This document shows positions 1 through 8,370 of a stretch of DNA of 64,000 nt, piece by piece. Below the pieces are notes generated by a model. The model did no database searches. It saw nothing but the letters and a program-made list of their open reading frames with translations, and was not told the origin of the DNA. The DNA is from Cryobacterium adonitolivorans (lineage in GTDB: Bacteria > Actinomycetota > Actinomycetes > Actinomycetales > Microbacteriaceae). The position numbers were made by a program, and so were the translations under genes. Positions within the stretch are counted from its first letter, which is position 1; the number at the start of each line of letters is the position of its first letter. Location of the stretch: positions 62,001 through 126,000 of the forward strand of contig NZ_SOFL01000012.1 in assembly GCF_004402695.1 (NCBI RefSeq), in the 5' to 3' direction.

Positions 1-239
1 GAGAAACCGAACGGGCCGATCTGCTTGGCGTGGCGCTCGTAGATCGACACCAGCGAGAGGATCAGCAGCAGCGCACCGCCCAGAAGGGCCACCGAACGCA
101 CGGCGTACAGGGGGCTCTGCACGAGCTCGCTGGCCGGTTCGCCGGCGAGGCGCAGCGCCTGGTCCAGGATGCCGCCGACCAGGAAGGCGGAACCGGCGGC
201 GAGAGTGGACGGCTTGGCCAGACCTTCGAACCTCTTCAC
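1..239 (-). CDS. Membrane protein of unknown function, N-terminal part (cut by window edge)
   Basis: The first 79 codons of a gene that continues beyond the left edge. I place the start at the GTG at 237-239, because a GAGG sequence (complement of 243-246) lies 5 nt upstream and the reading frame opens there. The translation begins VKRFEGLAKPS. It has two hydrophobic stretches, at about residues 11-30 and 45-65, separated by a short polar loop and followed by a charged YERH segment, as in a small multi-pass membrane protein. I do not recognise the family. It is divergent from the phosphopantetheinyl transferase gene. Confidence 0.6.
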   Translation of the reverse strand, partial: MKRFEGLAKPSTLAAGSAFLVGGILDQALRLAGEPASELVQSPLYAVRSVALLGGALLLILSLVSIYERHAKQIGPFGF

Positions 240-488
240 TGCAACCTCACCCACACCTGGAGCCTCGACAGCCCCCGCACGCCGGCGTGCATCCATAAAG
301 GCTGATCCCGACGATTCTGGCACCGGCGGAGCCCCCGGACAAGGGCCACCCCGGCGTCCCGCCCATGCCGTGTCGTCGAGTTGCGTACCCCTTCGGCCCG
401 CGAGACGACAGGTCAGGCCCGTTCCCGGTGCCCGCAGAGGCCCCAACTGTCACCTCGGCCGCACTGCCGCCGGCGCTAGGGTGATGGC

Positions 489-1217
489 GTGCCCGATGCC
501 TCCTCCCCCCGCGACGGTATGCAGGACGTCGACCTGTCCACCACCGTTGTGGTGGCGCTGGGCAACCGGGCGCCGACGAAGGCCGACGACCACCGGGCGC
601 TCGCGGATCTGGTGACCCGGCTGACCGGCGTTGCCGCCGCATCCGTCTCCATCGGCCAGGTGTGCCCGAATTGCGGGCAGTCCGGCCACGGCCCCCTGCG
701 CGTCGACCTCGGCGACGAGGCGGATGCCGCCCTCACCGTGCATGTGAGCCTCGCCCGGGCCGCCGGGCGGCTCGCCCTTGCGGTCACCGCGGCCGGTCCG
801 GTGGGCATCGACCTCGAATCCGTCGCCGCACTGGCCAGGGCGCCCCTGGATGACGTGCTGCTCTCCGCGGCCGAAGCGGATGCCGTGGCCGCCCTGCAAC
901 CGCGGGCGGCCACAGCCGCTGTGGCCGCAATCTGGACCGCCAAAGAGGCGGTGCTCAAGGCCGCCACCGTTGGCCTCCGGGTAGATCCGCGGGACCTCAC
1001 CATCACCCGTGAAACGCCCGTCGCACCCGAGATCGCCCCGGCTGCCGACCCAGCCCCCGACGCCGCTCACCCGCGGCTCATGGACTGGCCGAACGCGCCG
1101 TTCCCCCTCAACGAGTTGCACCTGCTGCTCGTGGCCACTCCGCCGGAATTCGCCGGCACCGTCGCCGTCGTGTGCACCCGGCGGCCCCTGCTGCGCTTCC
1201 TCCCCCACTCGGCTTAG
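489..1217 (+). CDS. 4'-phosphopantetheinyl transferase superfamily protein
   Basis: Transfers the phosphopantetheine arm of CoA to the serine of carrier domains, turning apo-carriers of NRPS, PKS or fatty-acid enzymes into holo form. The two family signatures are visible: GIDLE near residue 107 (Mg-binding) and WTAKEAVLKA near residue 149. An N-terminal CPNCGQSGHG segment at about residue 59 is common in Sfp-type actinobacterial members. The start is GTG at 489 with AGGG about 8 nt upstream; an in-frame ATG ten codons later is the alternative. At 242 aa it has normal Sfp-type length. It lies 1.6 kb from a carrier-containing synthetase, which is its obvious substrate (inference). AcpS-type activity on fatty-acid ACP cannot be excluded. 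Confidence 0.88.
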   Translation: MPDASSPRDGMQDVDLSTTVVVALGNRAPTKADDHRALADLVTRLTGVAAASVSIGQVCPNCGQSGHGPLRVDLGDEADAALTVHVSLARAAGRLALAVTAAGPVGIDLESVAALARAPLDDVLLSAAEADAVAALQPRAATAAVAAIWTAKEAVLKAATVGLRVDPRDLTITRETPVAPEIAPAADPAPDAAHPRLMDWPNAPFPLNELHLLLVATPPEFAGTVAVVCTRRPLLRFLPHSA

Positions 1218-1458
1218 ACCCGACACTCAGGTCGTGATGTGCGCGACCGGCAGTCGGCATCCACATCGATTCTCGACGGTGAGCGGATCATGCAGCCGGA
1301 CCCGGGCCAGGTCAGCGCCCGCCGAGTCGCCCCAGAATGCCCCCTGGATGCCCTCGAACGGGGATTTCTCGGCAACTTCGGATGAGTCGCCGCACAGCGC
1401 CCCTTCGGAGCCCGCCACGGGTGATGATGCGGCAACTCAGCAAGTGACCCTCTAGGGA
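1218..1458. other. Intergenic stretch with a degenerate palindromic element
   Basis: No credible gene. The part from about 1318 to 1450 contains several scrambled GGCAACT/AGTTGCC and GAGTCGCC words and the string CGGAGCCCGC-ACGGG followed by AAGTG-CCCTCT. The same order occurs in the tandem element at 47923-48048, so this looks like a decayed member of that intergenic repeat family. It separates the convergent PPTase and aminopeptidase genes. Confidence 0.4.
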
Positions 1459-2841
1459 TCAGAGGGTGGGCGCAAGCGGCGCCGGGACCGCGGGCTGCAG
1501 TGGCGGCAGGCTCTTGGCCGCCACCCAGCGGGCGACGATCTTGTCGGCGACACCGGTGCCGGAGGCGACGCGGAAGCAGCCGAGCAGGTCGTTGGTGGTA
1601 ACGCTGCCGTGGCGATGGGTGCGGGTGTAGGCACGCAGGGCGGTGAAGAAGGCCTCGTCGCCGATCGCCTGGCGCACGGCGTGCAGGGCCAGCGCCCCGC
1701 GCTTGTAGACCCGATCGTCGAACATGTCGTGCGGGCCGGGGTCGGCCACGACGATGTTCTTGGGCAGCAGGTCCAGTTCGGCGCGGTGCAGCACGGCGTT
1801 CGCGTGGGCGGTCAGTCCGCCGCTGGCTTCGGCCCAGATCCACTCGGCATAGCAGGCGAAGCCCTCGTGCAGCCAGATGTCGGCCCACCGGGTGAGGGTG
1901 AGGCTGTTGCCGAACCACTGGTGCGCCAGCTCGTGTGCGATCAGGCGGTCGCTGCCGTGCAGGCCGTCGACGTGGTTGCGGCCGAACACGGCCAGCCCGT
2001 GCGCCTCGAGCGGGATCTCGAGTTCGTCGGCGGTGACGATCACGGAAAACGCGGGGAACGGGTACGGGCCGAACGCCTCGCTGAATACCATGATCATCTC
2101 GCCCAGACGGGCGAAGTCCACCGCCACCGGCCGAGCCAGCGCGGGCGGGAAGTACAGGCTGTGCGCCACCGGGGCGGCGGCGATGTCGTGCCGGCGATAC
2201 CGGCCGATCTGCACGCTGGCCAGGTACGCGGCCATCGGCTCACGCACATCGAAGGTCCAGGAGGTGCGGCCGGACCGGGTGCTCCTGGCCACGAGCGGGC
2301 CGTTGCTCACGACCGTGTACGGGGCCTCGCAGGTGAGCTGGATGCGGAAGGTGGCCTTGTCGCTCGGGTGGTCGTTGCAGGGGAACCAGGACGGCGCCCC
2401 GCTGGGCTGACCGGCGACGAGCACGCCGTCGGTGAGTTCTTCCCAGCCCAGCTCGCCCCAGTGGCTGCGCACCGGATGCGGCGCCCCGCGGTAGCGCACC
2501 ACTACCTCGAACGTCTCTCCCGCGGCCAGCGCCACGGCGGGGGTGAGCACGAGCTTGCGGGCGGCGTGCACGGTTTTGGCGGGCGCCCGGCCGTTGACCG
2601 TGACCCTGTCGACGCTGAGTCCGGCCAGGTCCAGGCTGAACCGGCCCAGCGCGGTGAGCGCACGCGCCGTGATCGTGGCGGCCGCGGTCAGCCGGTTCGT
2701 GGCGACCCTGTAGTCCAATTCGAGGTCGTAGTGTGCCACCGTGTAGCCACCATTGCCACTCGAGGGTAGATAGGGGTCACCCGCGGACGCGGACCCCAGG
2801 ATGGTGGGCGTGGGCTGCAGCATAGGGGTCAAGTCTTCCAT
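1459..2841 (-). CDS. M1-family zinc aminopeptidase, translationally overlapping the Pls-like synthetase
   Basis: A gluzincin with the zinc site HELAHQWFGN near residue 300 and the third ligand in WLHEGFACYAEW 18-19 residues later; a conserved Tyr occurs in DDRVYKRGA. About 460 aa, the short M1 form without the long ERAP-type C-terminal domain. The exopeptidase motif usually written GxMEN reads PLEAHG here, so amino-terminal selectivity may differ. No signal peptide is evident, so it is probably cytoplasmic. I take ATG 2841, which overlaps the upstream synthetase stop (2829-2831) by 13 nt; ATG 2823 is the alternative and neither has a clear Shine-Dalgarno. The overlap implies co-translation. 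In Streptomyces albulus an M1 peptidase degrades epsilon-poly-lysine, so a product-degrading or trimming role is a reasonable inference. Confidence 0.9.
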   Translation of the reverse strand: MEDLTPMLQPTPTILGSASAGDPYLPSSGNGGYTVAHYDLELDYRVATNRLTAAATITARALTALGRFSLDLAGLSVDRVTVNGRAPAKTVHAARKLVLTPAVALAAGETFEVVVRYRGAPHPVRSHWGELGWEELTDGVLVAGQPSGAPSWFPCNDHPSDKATFRIQLTCEAPYTVVSNGPLVARSTRSGRTSWTFDVREPMAAYLASVQIGRYRRHDIAAAPVAHSLYFPPALARPVAVDFARLGEMIMVFSEAFGPYPFPAFSVIVTADELEIPLEAHGLAVFGRNHVDGLHGSDRLIAHELAHQWFGNSLTLTRWADIWLHEGFACYAEWIWAEASGGLTAHANAVLHRAELDLLPKNIVVADPGPHDMFDDRVYKRGALALHAVRQAIGDEAFFTALRAYTRTHRHGSVTTNDLLGCFRVASGTGVADKIVARWVAAKSLPPLQPAVPAPLAPTL

Positions 2842-5800
2842 GGCGGCCGGTGCCACGGCGCAATCGGGTTGCCGGACCAAAGCGAATCGGTGGGCACCCG
2901 CTCCCCGCGCATCACCAGCGAACCCGGCCCAACGGTCGCGTGATCGTCGATGCGCGCCGCCGGCAGGATCACGCTGTTGGGGCCGAGGGTGGCGCCGGCG
3001 CCGATGTGCACGGTGTCCAGTTGCATGATCCGGTCGTGGAACAGATGGGTCTGCACGACGCAGCCGCGGTTGATGCTGCTGCCGGCGGCCAGGGTGACCA
3101 GGTCGGCCTCCGGCAGCCAGTAGGACTCGCACCAGACGCCGCGCCCGATCGTGGCGCCGAGCGACCGCAGCCACAGCGCCAGCCACGGCGTGCCGGCGGC
3201 ATTCTGCGCGAACCAGGGCCGTGCGACCATCTCCACGAAGGTGTCCGAGACCTCGTTGCGCCAGATGAACGACGACCAGAGCGGATGCTCGGTGGCGCGG
3301 ATCCGCCCCATCAGCAGCCATTTCGCGACCGTGGTCAGCCCGGCCGCTACCGCCCCGGCGCCGATCAGCACGAAGCCGGAGAGCAGCAGCGCCAGGCCGG
3401 GGCCGCCGACAAGCCACAGGGCCTCGAGAGCCAGGAGCACGGCGAGGGCGATCCAGGCGGAGACGAACACGGGCACCAGGCGCAGCACCTCCCAGAGCGA
3501 CCGGGCCAGGACCAGCCGGGCCGGCGGGTGGAAGGTGCGGGCCTCGTCGCTGTCGGTCACCCTGCGGCGCAGGCGTACCGGCGGGTTGCCTAGCCAGGAG
3601 GAGCCGCGCTTGGCCTTGCGCGGGGTGGACGAGAGCACGGCTACGAGGCCGTCCCGCGGCACGGTGCGGCCGAGGCCGGCGATGCCACTGTTGCCCAGGA
3701 ACGCCCGGCGGCCGATCTTGGCGCGGCCGATGCGCATCCAGCCGCCGCCGAGTTCGTAGCAGGCGACCATGGTGTCGTCGGCCAGGAAGGCGCCGGGCGC
3801 GATGGTGGTCAGGGAGGGCACCAGCAGCACCGTGGACGCCTCGACGCCCGGGCCGACCTTGGCGCCGAGCAGCCGCAGCCAGACCGGGGTGAGCAGGCTG
3901 GCGTAGAGCGGGAACAGCAAGGTGCGGGCGCCGTCGAGCAGCCGTTCGGTCATCCACACCTGCCAGCCCACCCGGCTGCGCACCGGGTGATGCCCCTCGG
4001 TCAGGCCCAGCCCCAGCAGCCGCACGACACCGATCACGGCGCCGGCGTAGAGCAGGCCGGCGGCGAGCACGGCCGGCGGCACGGCCAGCGCGGCGCGAGC
4101 AGCCGCGGCGCCGAGGGTGCCGGCGTCGCCGATGAACGCACCAACAAGAAGAACGCCGAGCAGCACCGCGGCGGTGGGAATGGCGGTGAGGGCAACGGAG
4201 CCGGCGCCGTAGGCGAGCAGCCAACGGCGGGCATTCGCCGGCCGTTCGGCTGGCCAGGCGCGGCGGGCCGAGCCCACCCGGGTGGCCGGTGAGCCGGCCC
4301 AGCGCTCGCCCTGCGGCACCCGGCCGGAGACGGCGGATCCCGGTTCGATCTCGGTGCCGACGCCGATTTTGGCGCCGCCGAGCAGGGTGCTGCGGGAGCC
4401 GATCACGACCTCCGCGCCGATGCGCACCCGGCCGATCCGCAGGGTGTCGCCGTCGAGCCAGTAGCCGGCCAGGTCCACCTCGGGTTCGATGGCGGCACGC
4501 TCGCCGATGCTGAGCAGCCCGGTGACCGGCGGCACGGAGTGCAGGTCGACGCCGGGTGCGATGGTGGCGCCGAGCAGCCGGGCGTAGTAGCTGATCCACG
4601 GCGCCCCGGCCAGGCTGGCGGCGTCGACGAAGGTGGCCACCTGTTCGGCCAGCCAGAGCCGCAGGTGCACCGAGCCGCCGCGCGGGTAGTTGCCCGGTTT
4701 CACGCCCCGCAGCAGGAGCCGGGCGGAGGCGACGGAGATACCCATCTTGCCCAGGGGGGTGACCAGAAGCACGAACCCGGCCAGCACCGCCCACCACGAC
4801 ACGGTGGGGGCGAAGGATGCGCCGGCGGCGGCGAGCACATTGTTGGCCGCGGCCAGGTACACCAGCCATTTGGCGCCCACGAGCAGGTGCAGCGGAACGC
4901 TGAGCAGGGCTTGCAGCAGTCCGCTGCGGGCCGGTGTGGGCAGAACCTGCCGGGTGGCGCGGGCCACCGGCGGGGTGCGGCCGTCGAGTTCCTCGGCGAG
5001 GGAGCCGATCCGGGGATGGTCGTAGATGTCACTGATGCGCGTGTTCGGGTAGCGCTCGCGGATGGCGGAGACGAACTGGGCGGCCGAGAGGGAACCACCG
5101 CCGTAGGCGAAGAAGTCGCTGTCGGCGTCGACGACGGGCACGCCGAGGATCGCCGCCCAGTGCCCGGCGAGCCAGGCGGCGGTCGGGCTGAGGGCATCCG
5201 CGCCGGCCGTCTCGGCGCCGGCCAGGCTGGGCAGCGGCCACGGCAGGGCGGCGCGGTCGACCTTGCCGGAGGTGCGGGTGGGGATGCTCTCCACGAGAGT
5301 GAGCAGCGGGACGAGGGCGGCGGGCAGCGCCATCCGGAGCGCCGCGGTGGCCGCGGGCAGGTCGAAGGCGCCGACGCCGGGGGTCGCTCCGGTCGGCTCG
5401 TCGGCGAGCGCGAGGTAGCCAACCAGCATCTGGTTGCCGGCCGGGGTGGTCTGCACGACCGCGGCGGCGCCGGCCACGCCGGGCAACGCCTGCAGGGCGG
5501 CGTCGATCTCGCCGAGTTCGATGCGCCGACCGCCGAGCTTGATCTGGTCGTCGGCGCGTCCCACGAACACGAGTCCGGCGGGGTCGAAGCGCACGAGGTC
5601 GCCGCTGCGGTAGGCGCGCTCCCAGCCGAGCCCGGCGTGCGGGGCGTACTTCACGGCATCCTGGCCCGCGTCGAGGTAACGGGCCAGGCCGACGCCGCCG
5701 ATGATCAGTTCGCCGGTCTCGCCGGCGCGAACCCGCTGGCCTGCCGGGTCTACGACGGCCAGGCTCCAGCCGTCCAGCGGCAGGCCGATGCGCACGGGGT

Positions 5801-6866
5801 CGCTGCCGTCGAGCAGTGCCCCGCAGGCCACGACGGTGGCCTCGGTGGGGCCGTAGGTGTTCCACACCTCACGGCCGCGGGCGCTGATGCGGGCGGCCAG
5901 CTCCGGCGGGCAGGCCTCGCCGCCGAAGATCACCAGGCGCACGTTCTCCAGCGCCTCCTCCGGCCAGAGCGCAGCCAGGGTGGGCACCGTGGAGACCACG
6001 GTGATGCCGTGCGCGATGAGCCAGGGGCCGAGGTCGGCGCCGCTCCGCACGAGCGAGCGCGGAGCGGGCACCAGGCAGGCGCCGTTGCGCCAGGCCAGCC
6101 ACATCTCCTCGCAGGAGGCGTCGAACGCCACCGACAGGCCGGCCAGCACCCGGTCGCCGGGGCCGATGGGTTCGCCGGCCAGGAACAGGCCGGCCTCGGC
6201 GTCGACGAACGCCGCGGCGGAGCGGTGCGTCACGGCCACGCCCTTGGGCACCCCGGTGGAACCTGAGGTGAAGATGATCCAGGCGTCGTCGTGCGGGCCG
6301 GGCATCGGCTCGCCCCAGTGCGCCAGCGACGGGTCCTCCTCAGCGGGCAGGGGCCGCTCGGTGAGCACCCCGGCGTCCAGGCCGTCGCGCACCGCGAACA
6401 CGCCGCCGGCCCCGATGACGCCCACGACCCGGGCCTCGCCGAAGACCAGCCGGGCACGTTCCTCGGGGTCGTCGGCGTCGACGGGCACATAGGCGGCGCC
6501 GACGGCGAGGGTGGCCAGAATCGACAGGTAGAGCTCGCGGGTGCCGGACGGGATGCGGATGCCGACGGTGTCGCCGCGGCGCACCCCGGCCCGGCTCAGC
6601 CGCACGGCCTGGTCGTTGACCAGGCGCACCAGCCGTCGGTAGCTCAGGGCCCCGTCGGCATCCTCGAGGGCCAGGGCGGTGGGGTGGTCCTCGGCGGTGG
6701 CCAGCAGGATCTCGACCAGGGTGCGTTCGGGATGCACCAGGTGGCCGGCATCCAGCACGCCCTGCTCGTGGCCGGGCGTCGCCGAGGCCCGCAGCGGCGG
6801 GATGGCCGCTGGTGCGACGGTCGAGCCGGCGGACCGTGTGCTGGGGTCGGGATGGATCGAGGTCAC
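2829..6866 (-). CDS. Pls/PosA-family single-module NRPS (A-T-membrane-hexapeptide repeats), probable lysine polymer synthetase
   Basis: 1345 aa. An adenylation domain (about 40-545) shows IIFTSGSTG (~197), NTYGPTEATV (~335), YRSGDLVRF and RTSGKVDRAALP (~535). A carrier follows with GGGSL (~590; Ser is the phosphopantetheine site). There is no classical condensation domain (no HHxxxDG). Instead come clusters of transmembrane helices alternating with left-handed beta-helix hexapeptide repeats up to the C-terminus, the layout of epsilon-poly-L-lysine synthetase Pls. Aligning by eye to the GrsA Phe domain gives specificity code D-A-E-S-I-G-T-V-V-K, with the acidic E239 typical of Lys-type pockets. 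GTG 6866 is chosen over upstream codons because AGGAG sits 6 nt before it. It is membrane-embedded and presumably polymerises one basic amino acid; substrate and product are inference. The PPTase lies beyond the aminopeptidase. Confidence 0.88.
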   Translation of the reverse strand: MTSIHPDPSTRSAGSTVAPAAIPPLRASATPGHEQGVLDAGHLVHPERTLVEILLATAEDHPTALALEDADGALSYRRLVRLVNDQAVRLSRAGVRRGDTVGIRIPSGTRELYLSILATLAVGAAYVPVDADDPEERARLVFGEARVVGVIGAGGVFAVRDGLDAGVLTERPLPAEEDPSLAHWGEPMPGPHDDAWIIFTSGSTGVPKGVAVTHRSAAAFVDAEAGLFLAGEPIGPGDRVLAGLSVAFDASCEEMWLAWRNGACLVPAPRSLVRSGADLGPWLIAHGITVVSTVPTLAALWPEEALENVRLVIFGGEACPPELAARISARGREVWNTYGPTEATVVACGALLDGSDPVRIGLPLDGWSLAVVDPAGQRVRAGETGELIIGGVGLARYLDAGQDAVKYAPHAGLGWERAYRSGDLVRFDPAGLVFVGRADDQIKLGGRRIELGEIDAALQALPGVAGAAAVVQTTPAGNQMLVGYLALADEPTGATPGVGAFDLPAATAALRMALPAALVPLLTLVESIPTRTSGKVDRAALPWPLPSLAGAETAGADALSPTAAWLAGHWAAILGVPVVDADSDFFAYGGGSLSAAQFVSAIRERYPNTRISDIYDHPRIGSLAEELDGRTPPVARATRQVLPTPARSGLLQALLSVPLHLLVGAKWLVYLAAANNVLAAAGASFAPTVSWWAVLAGFVLLVTPLGKMGISVASARLLLRGVKPGNYPRGGSVHLRLWLAEQVATFVDAASLAGAPWISYYARLLGATIAPGVDLHSVPPVTGLLSIGERAAIEPEVDLAGYWLDGDTLRIGRVRIGAEVVIGSRSTLLGGAKIGVGTEIEPGSAVSGRVPQGERWAGSPATRVGSARRAWPAERPANARRWLLAYGAGSVALTAIPTAAVLLGVLLVGAFIGDAGTLGAAAARAALAVPPAVLAAGLLYAGAVIGVVRLLGLGLTEGHHPVRSRVGWQVWMTERLLDGARTLLFPLYASLLTPVWLRLLGAKVGPGVEASTVLLVPSLTTIAPGAFLADDTMVACYELGGGWMRIGRAKIGRRAFLGNSGIAGLGRTVPRDGLVAVLSSTPRKAKRGSSWLGNPPVRLRRRVTDSDEARTFHPPARLVLARSLWEVLRLVPVFVSAWIALAVLLALEALWLVGGPGLALLLSGFVLIGAGAVAAGLTTVAKWLLMGRIRATEHPLWSSFIWRNEVSDTFVEMVARPWFAQNAAGTPWLALWLRSLGATIGRGVWCESYWLPEADLVTLAAGSSINRGCVVQTHLFHDRIMQLDTVHIGAGATLGPNSVILPAARIDDHATVGPGSLVMRGERVPTDSLWSGNPIAPWHRPPWKT

Positions 6867-7135
6867 GCATACTCCTGTCCGGGCTCGCGAAGATCCGCGA
6901 TGGCGCCAGCCTAGAACGCCCGGGTGGCCTGCGGGTGAACACGCGTTACATGAGCATATTCTCCACCCGCATCGGCGTCTCCGGCCCGCTTCCCGGCGTG
7001 TGGCTGCGCCACTCGTGCGTGTTTTTCTCCGCCACCCCTGTTCCCCCGGCGCCCTGCCCGCGTAGCCTTGCGGGTACCGATGCGCTCCTGGCGGCTTCAG
7101 CGGGCGCCCCACGTCTTCGACCGAAAGCCGACCGC
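6867..7135. promoter_or_regulatory. Divergent promoter region between the Pls-like synthetase and terC
   Basis: 269 bp between two divergently transcribed genes, so promoters for both must lie here. The synthetase ribosome site (complement of about 6872-6876) is the only motif I can place with confidence. I looked for a yybP-ykoY manganese riboswitch ahead of terC and did not find its conserved core. Confidence 0.4.
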
Positions 7136-8338
7136 ATGGATGCCTCACCTCTCGTCTGGACCCTGACCGTCGTGGGGATCGTCGCGCTTCTCGCGTTCGA
7201 CTACCTCTTCCACGTGCGGAAGGCTCACGCGCCCACGCTGAAGGAAGCGGCGATCTGGTCATCGATCTACGTGGGGATCGCCATCCTCTTCGGCCTTGGT
7301 GTGCTGGTTATCGGCGGCAGCACCCCCGGTTCCGAGTACTTCGCGGGGTACATCACCGAAAAAGCGCTCTCGGTGGACAACCTGTTCGTTTTCCTCATCA
7401 TCATGACCAGCTTCCGTGTGCCCCGGGAGGACCAGCAGAAGGTGCTGCTGTTCGGCATCACGTTCTCGCTCATCGCGCGCACCGGCTTCATCTTCCTCGG
7501 AGCCGCCCTGATCAACACCTTCGCCTGGGTGTTCTACTTCTTCGGCCTGATCCTGCTCATCACCGCGGGCAACATGCTCAAACCTGAGAGCTCGGAGTCC
7601 AAATCCGCGGACAACTTCATCGTGCGGGTCGCGCGCAAGGTCTTCCACACCAGCCCGGAGTACGACGGCGACAAACTGTTCACCATCCACGACGGCAGGC
7701 GTGCGCTGACCCCGATGCTCCTGGTGATGGTCGCGATCGGCGGCACCGACCTGCTGTTCGCGCTCGATTCGATCCCCGCCATCTTCGGCCTCACCCAGGA
7801 TGTCTACATTGTGTTCACGGCGACGGCGTTCTCGCTCCTCGGCCTGCGTCAGCTGTACTTCCTGCTCGACGGCCTGCTGGACCGCCTGATCTACCTCTCC
7901 TTCGGGCTGGCGGCGATCCTCGCCTTCATCGGTGTAAAGCTGATCCTGCACGCCCTGCACGAGAACAACCTGCCGTTCGTCAACGGGGGCGAGCCGGTGC
8001 CGGTGATCGAAATCAGCACGGGCGTCTCGCTGACGGTCATCATCGGTGTGCTCGTGGTCACGGTGCTGGCGTCGCTGTTCAGCCCCGCGGGCCGGGCGCA
8101 GGCCGCCATCGCCAACGCCCGACGGTACGCAACCGACTACCTGGACCTCGGCTACACCGAGGACCACACCGAACGCATCCGGGTGTACACGGCCCTGCGT
8201 GAGGAGGAGGAATCCATCCACAAGCTCGGCCCGAAGTACCGGCAGGCGGCCAGGGACGAAGCGGATCTCACTGATCTGCTCCACCGGGCTCACGTAGAAC
8301 ACGACAAATCCGTGCAGCGGGCTGCCCGCGAGGGCTGA
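7136..8338 (+). CDS. TerC/Alx-family integral membrane protein, probable metal-ion transporter
   Basis: 400 aa with about eight hydrophobic helices. The two acidic intramembrane motifs of the TerC family are present: EKALSVDNLFVF near residue 76 and GGTDLLFALDSIPA near residue 204. Members such as E. coli Alx export manganese, and others are linked to tellurite resistance or to metalation of secreted proteins. The C-terminal 70 residues are hydrophilic and charged, longer than in minimal TerC. ATG 7136 is used although a longer open frame exists upstream; the first helix begins directly after it. There is only a weak GAAAG ribosome site. It is divergent from the synthetase and monocistronic in appearance. 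Confidence 0.88.
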   Translation: MDASPLVWTLTVVGIVALLAFDYLFHVRKAHAPTLKEAAIWSSIYVGIAILFGLGVLVIGGSTPGSEYFAGYITEKALSVDNLFVFLIIMTSFRVPREDQQKVLLFGITFSLIARTGFIFLGAALINTFAWVFYFFGLILLITAGNMLKPESSESKSADNFIVRVARKVFHTSPEYDGDKLFTIHDGRRALTPMLLVMVAIGGTDLLFALDSIPAIFGLTQDVYIVFTATAFSLLGLRQLYFLLDGLLDRLIYLSFGLAAILAFIGVKLILHALHENNLPFVNGGEPVPVIEISTGVSLTVIIGVLVVTVLASLFSPAGRAQAAIANARRYATDYLDLGYTEDHTERIRVYTALREEEESIHKLGPKYRQAARDEADLTDLLHRAHVEHDKSVQRAAREG

Positions 8339-8370
8339 CCCCACAATGCGGTGCCGCGCACGGCAACCGG

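Noticed and set aside
2829-4869. A single 1136-aa minus-strand frame running from within the synthetase through the M1 peptidase
   Set aside because: Only the part from about 2841 down has protein-family matches; the rest is an out-of-frame shadow of the synthetase, rich in Arg and Pro.
4539-6266. 575-codon plus-strand frame opposite the synthetase
   Set aside because: Gly/Arg/Ala-rich antisense frame without any motif, as high-GC DNA commonly yields opposite a real gene.
6900-7135. yybP-ykoY manganese riboswitch before terC
   Set aside because: The conserved core and paired stems were not found on inspection; an Rfam covariance scan would settle it.
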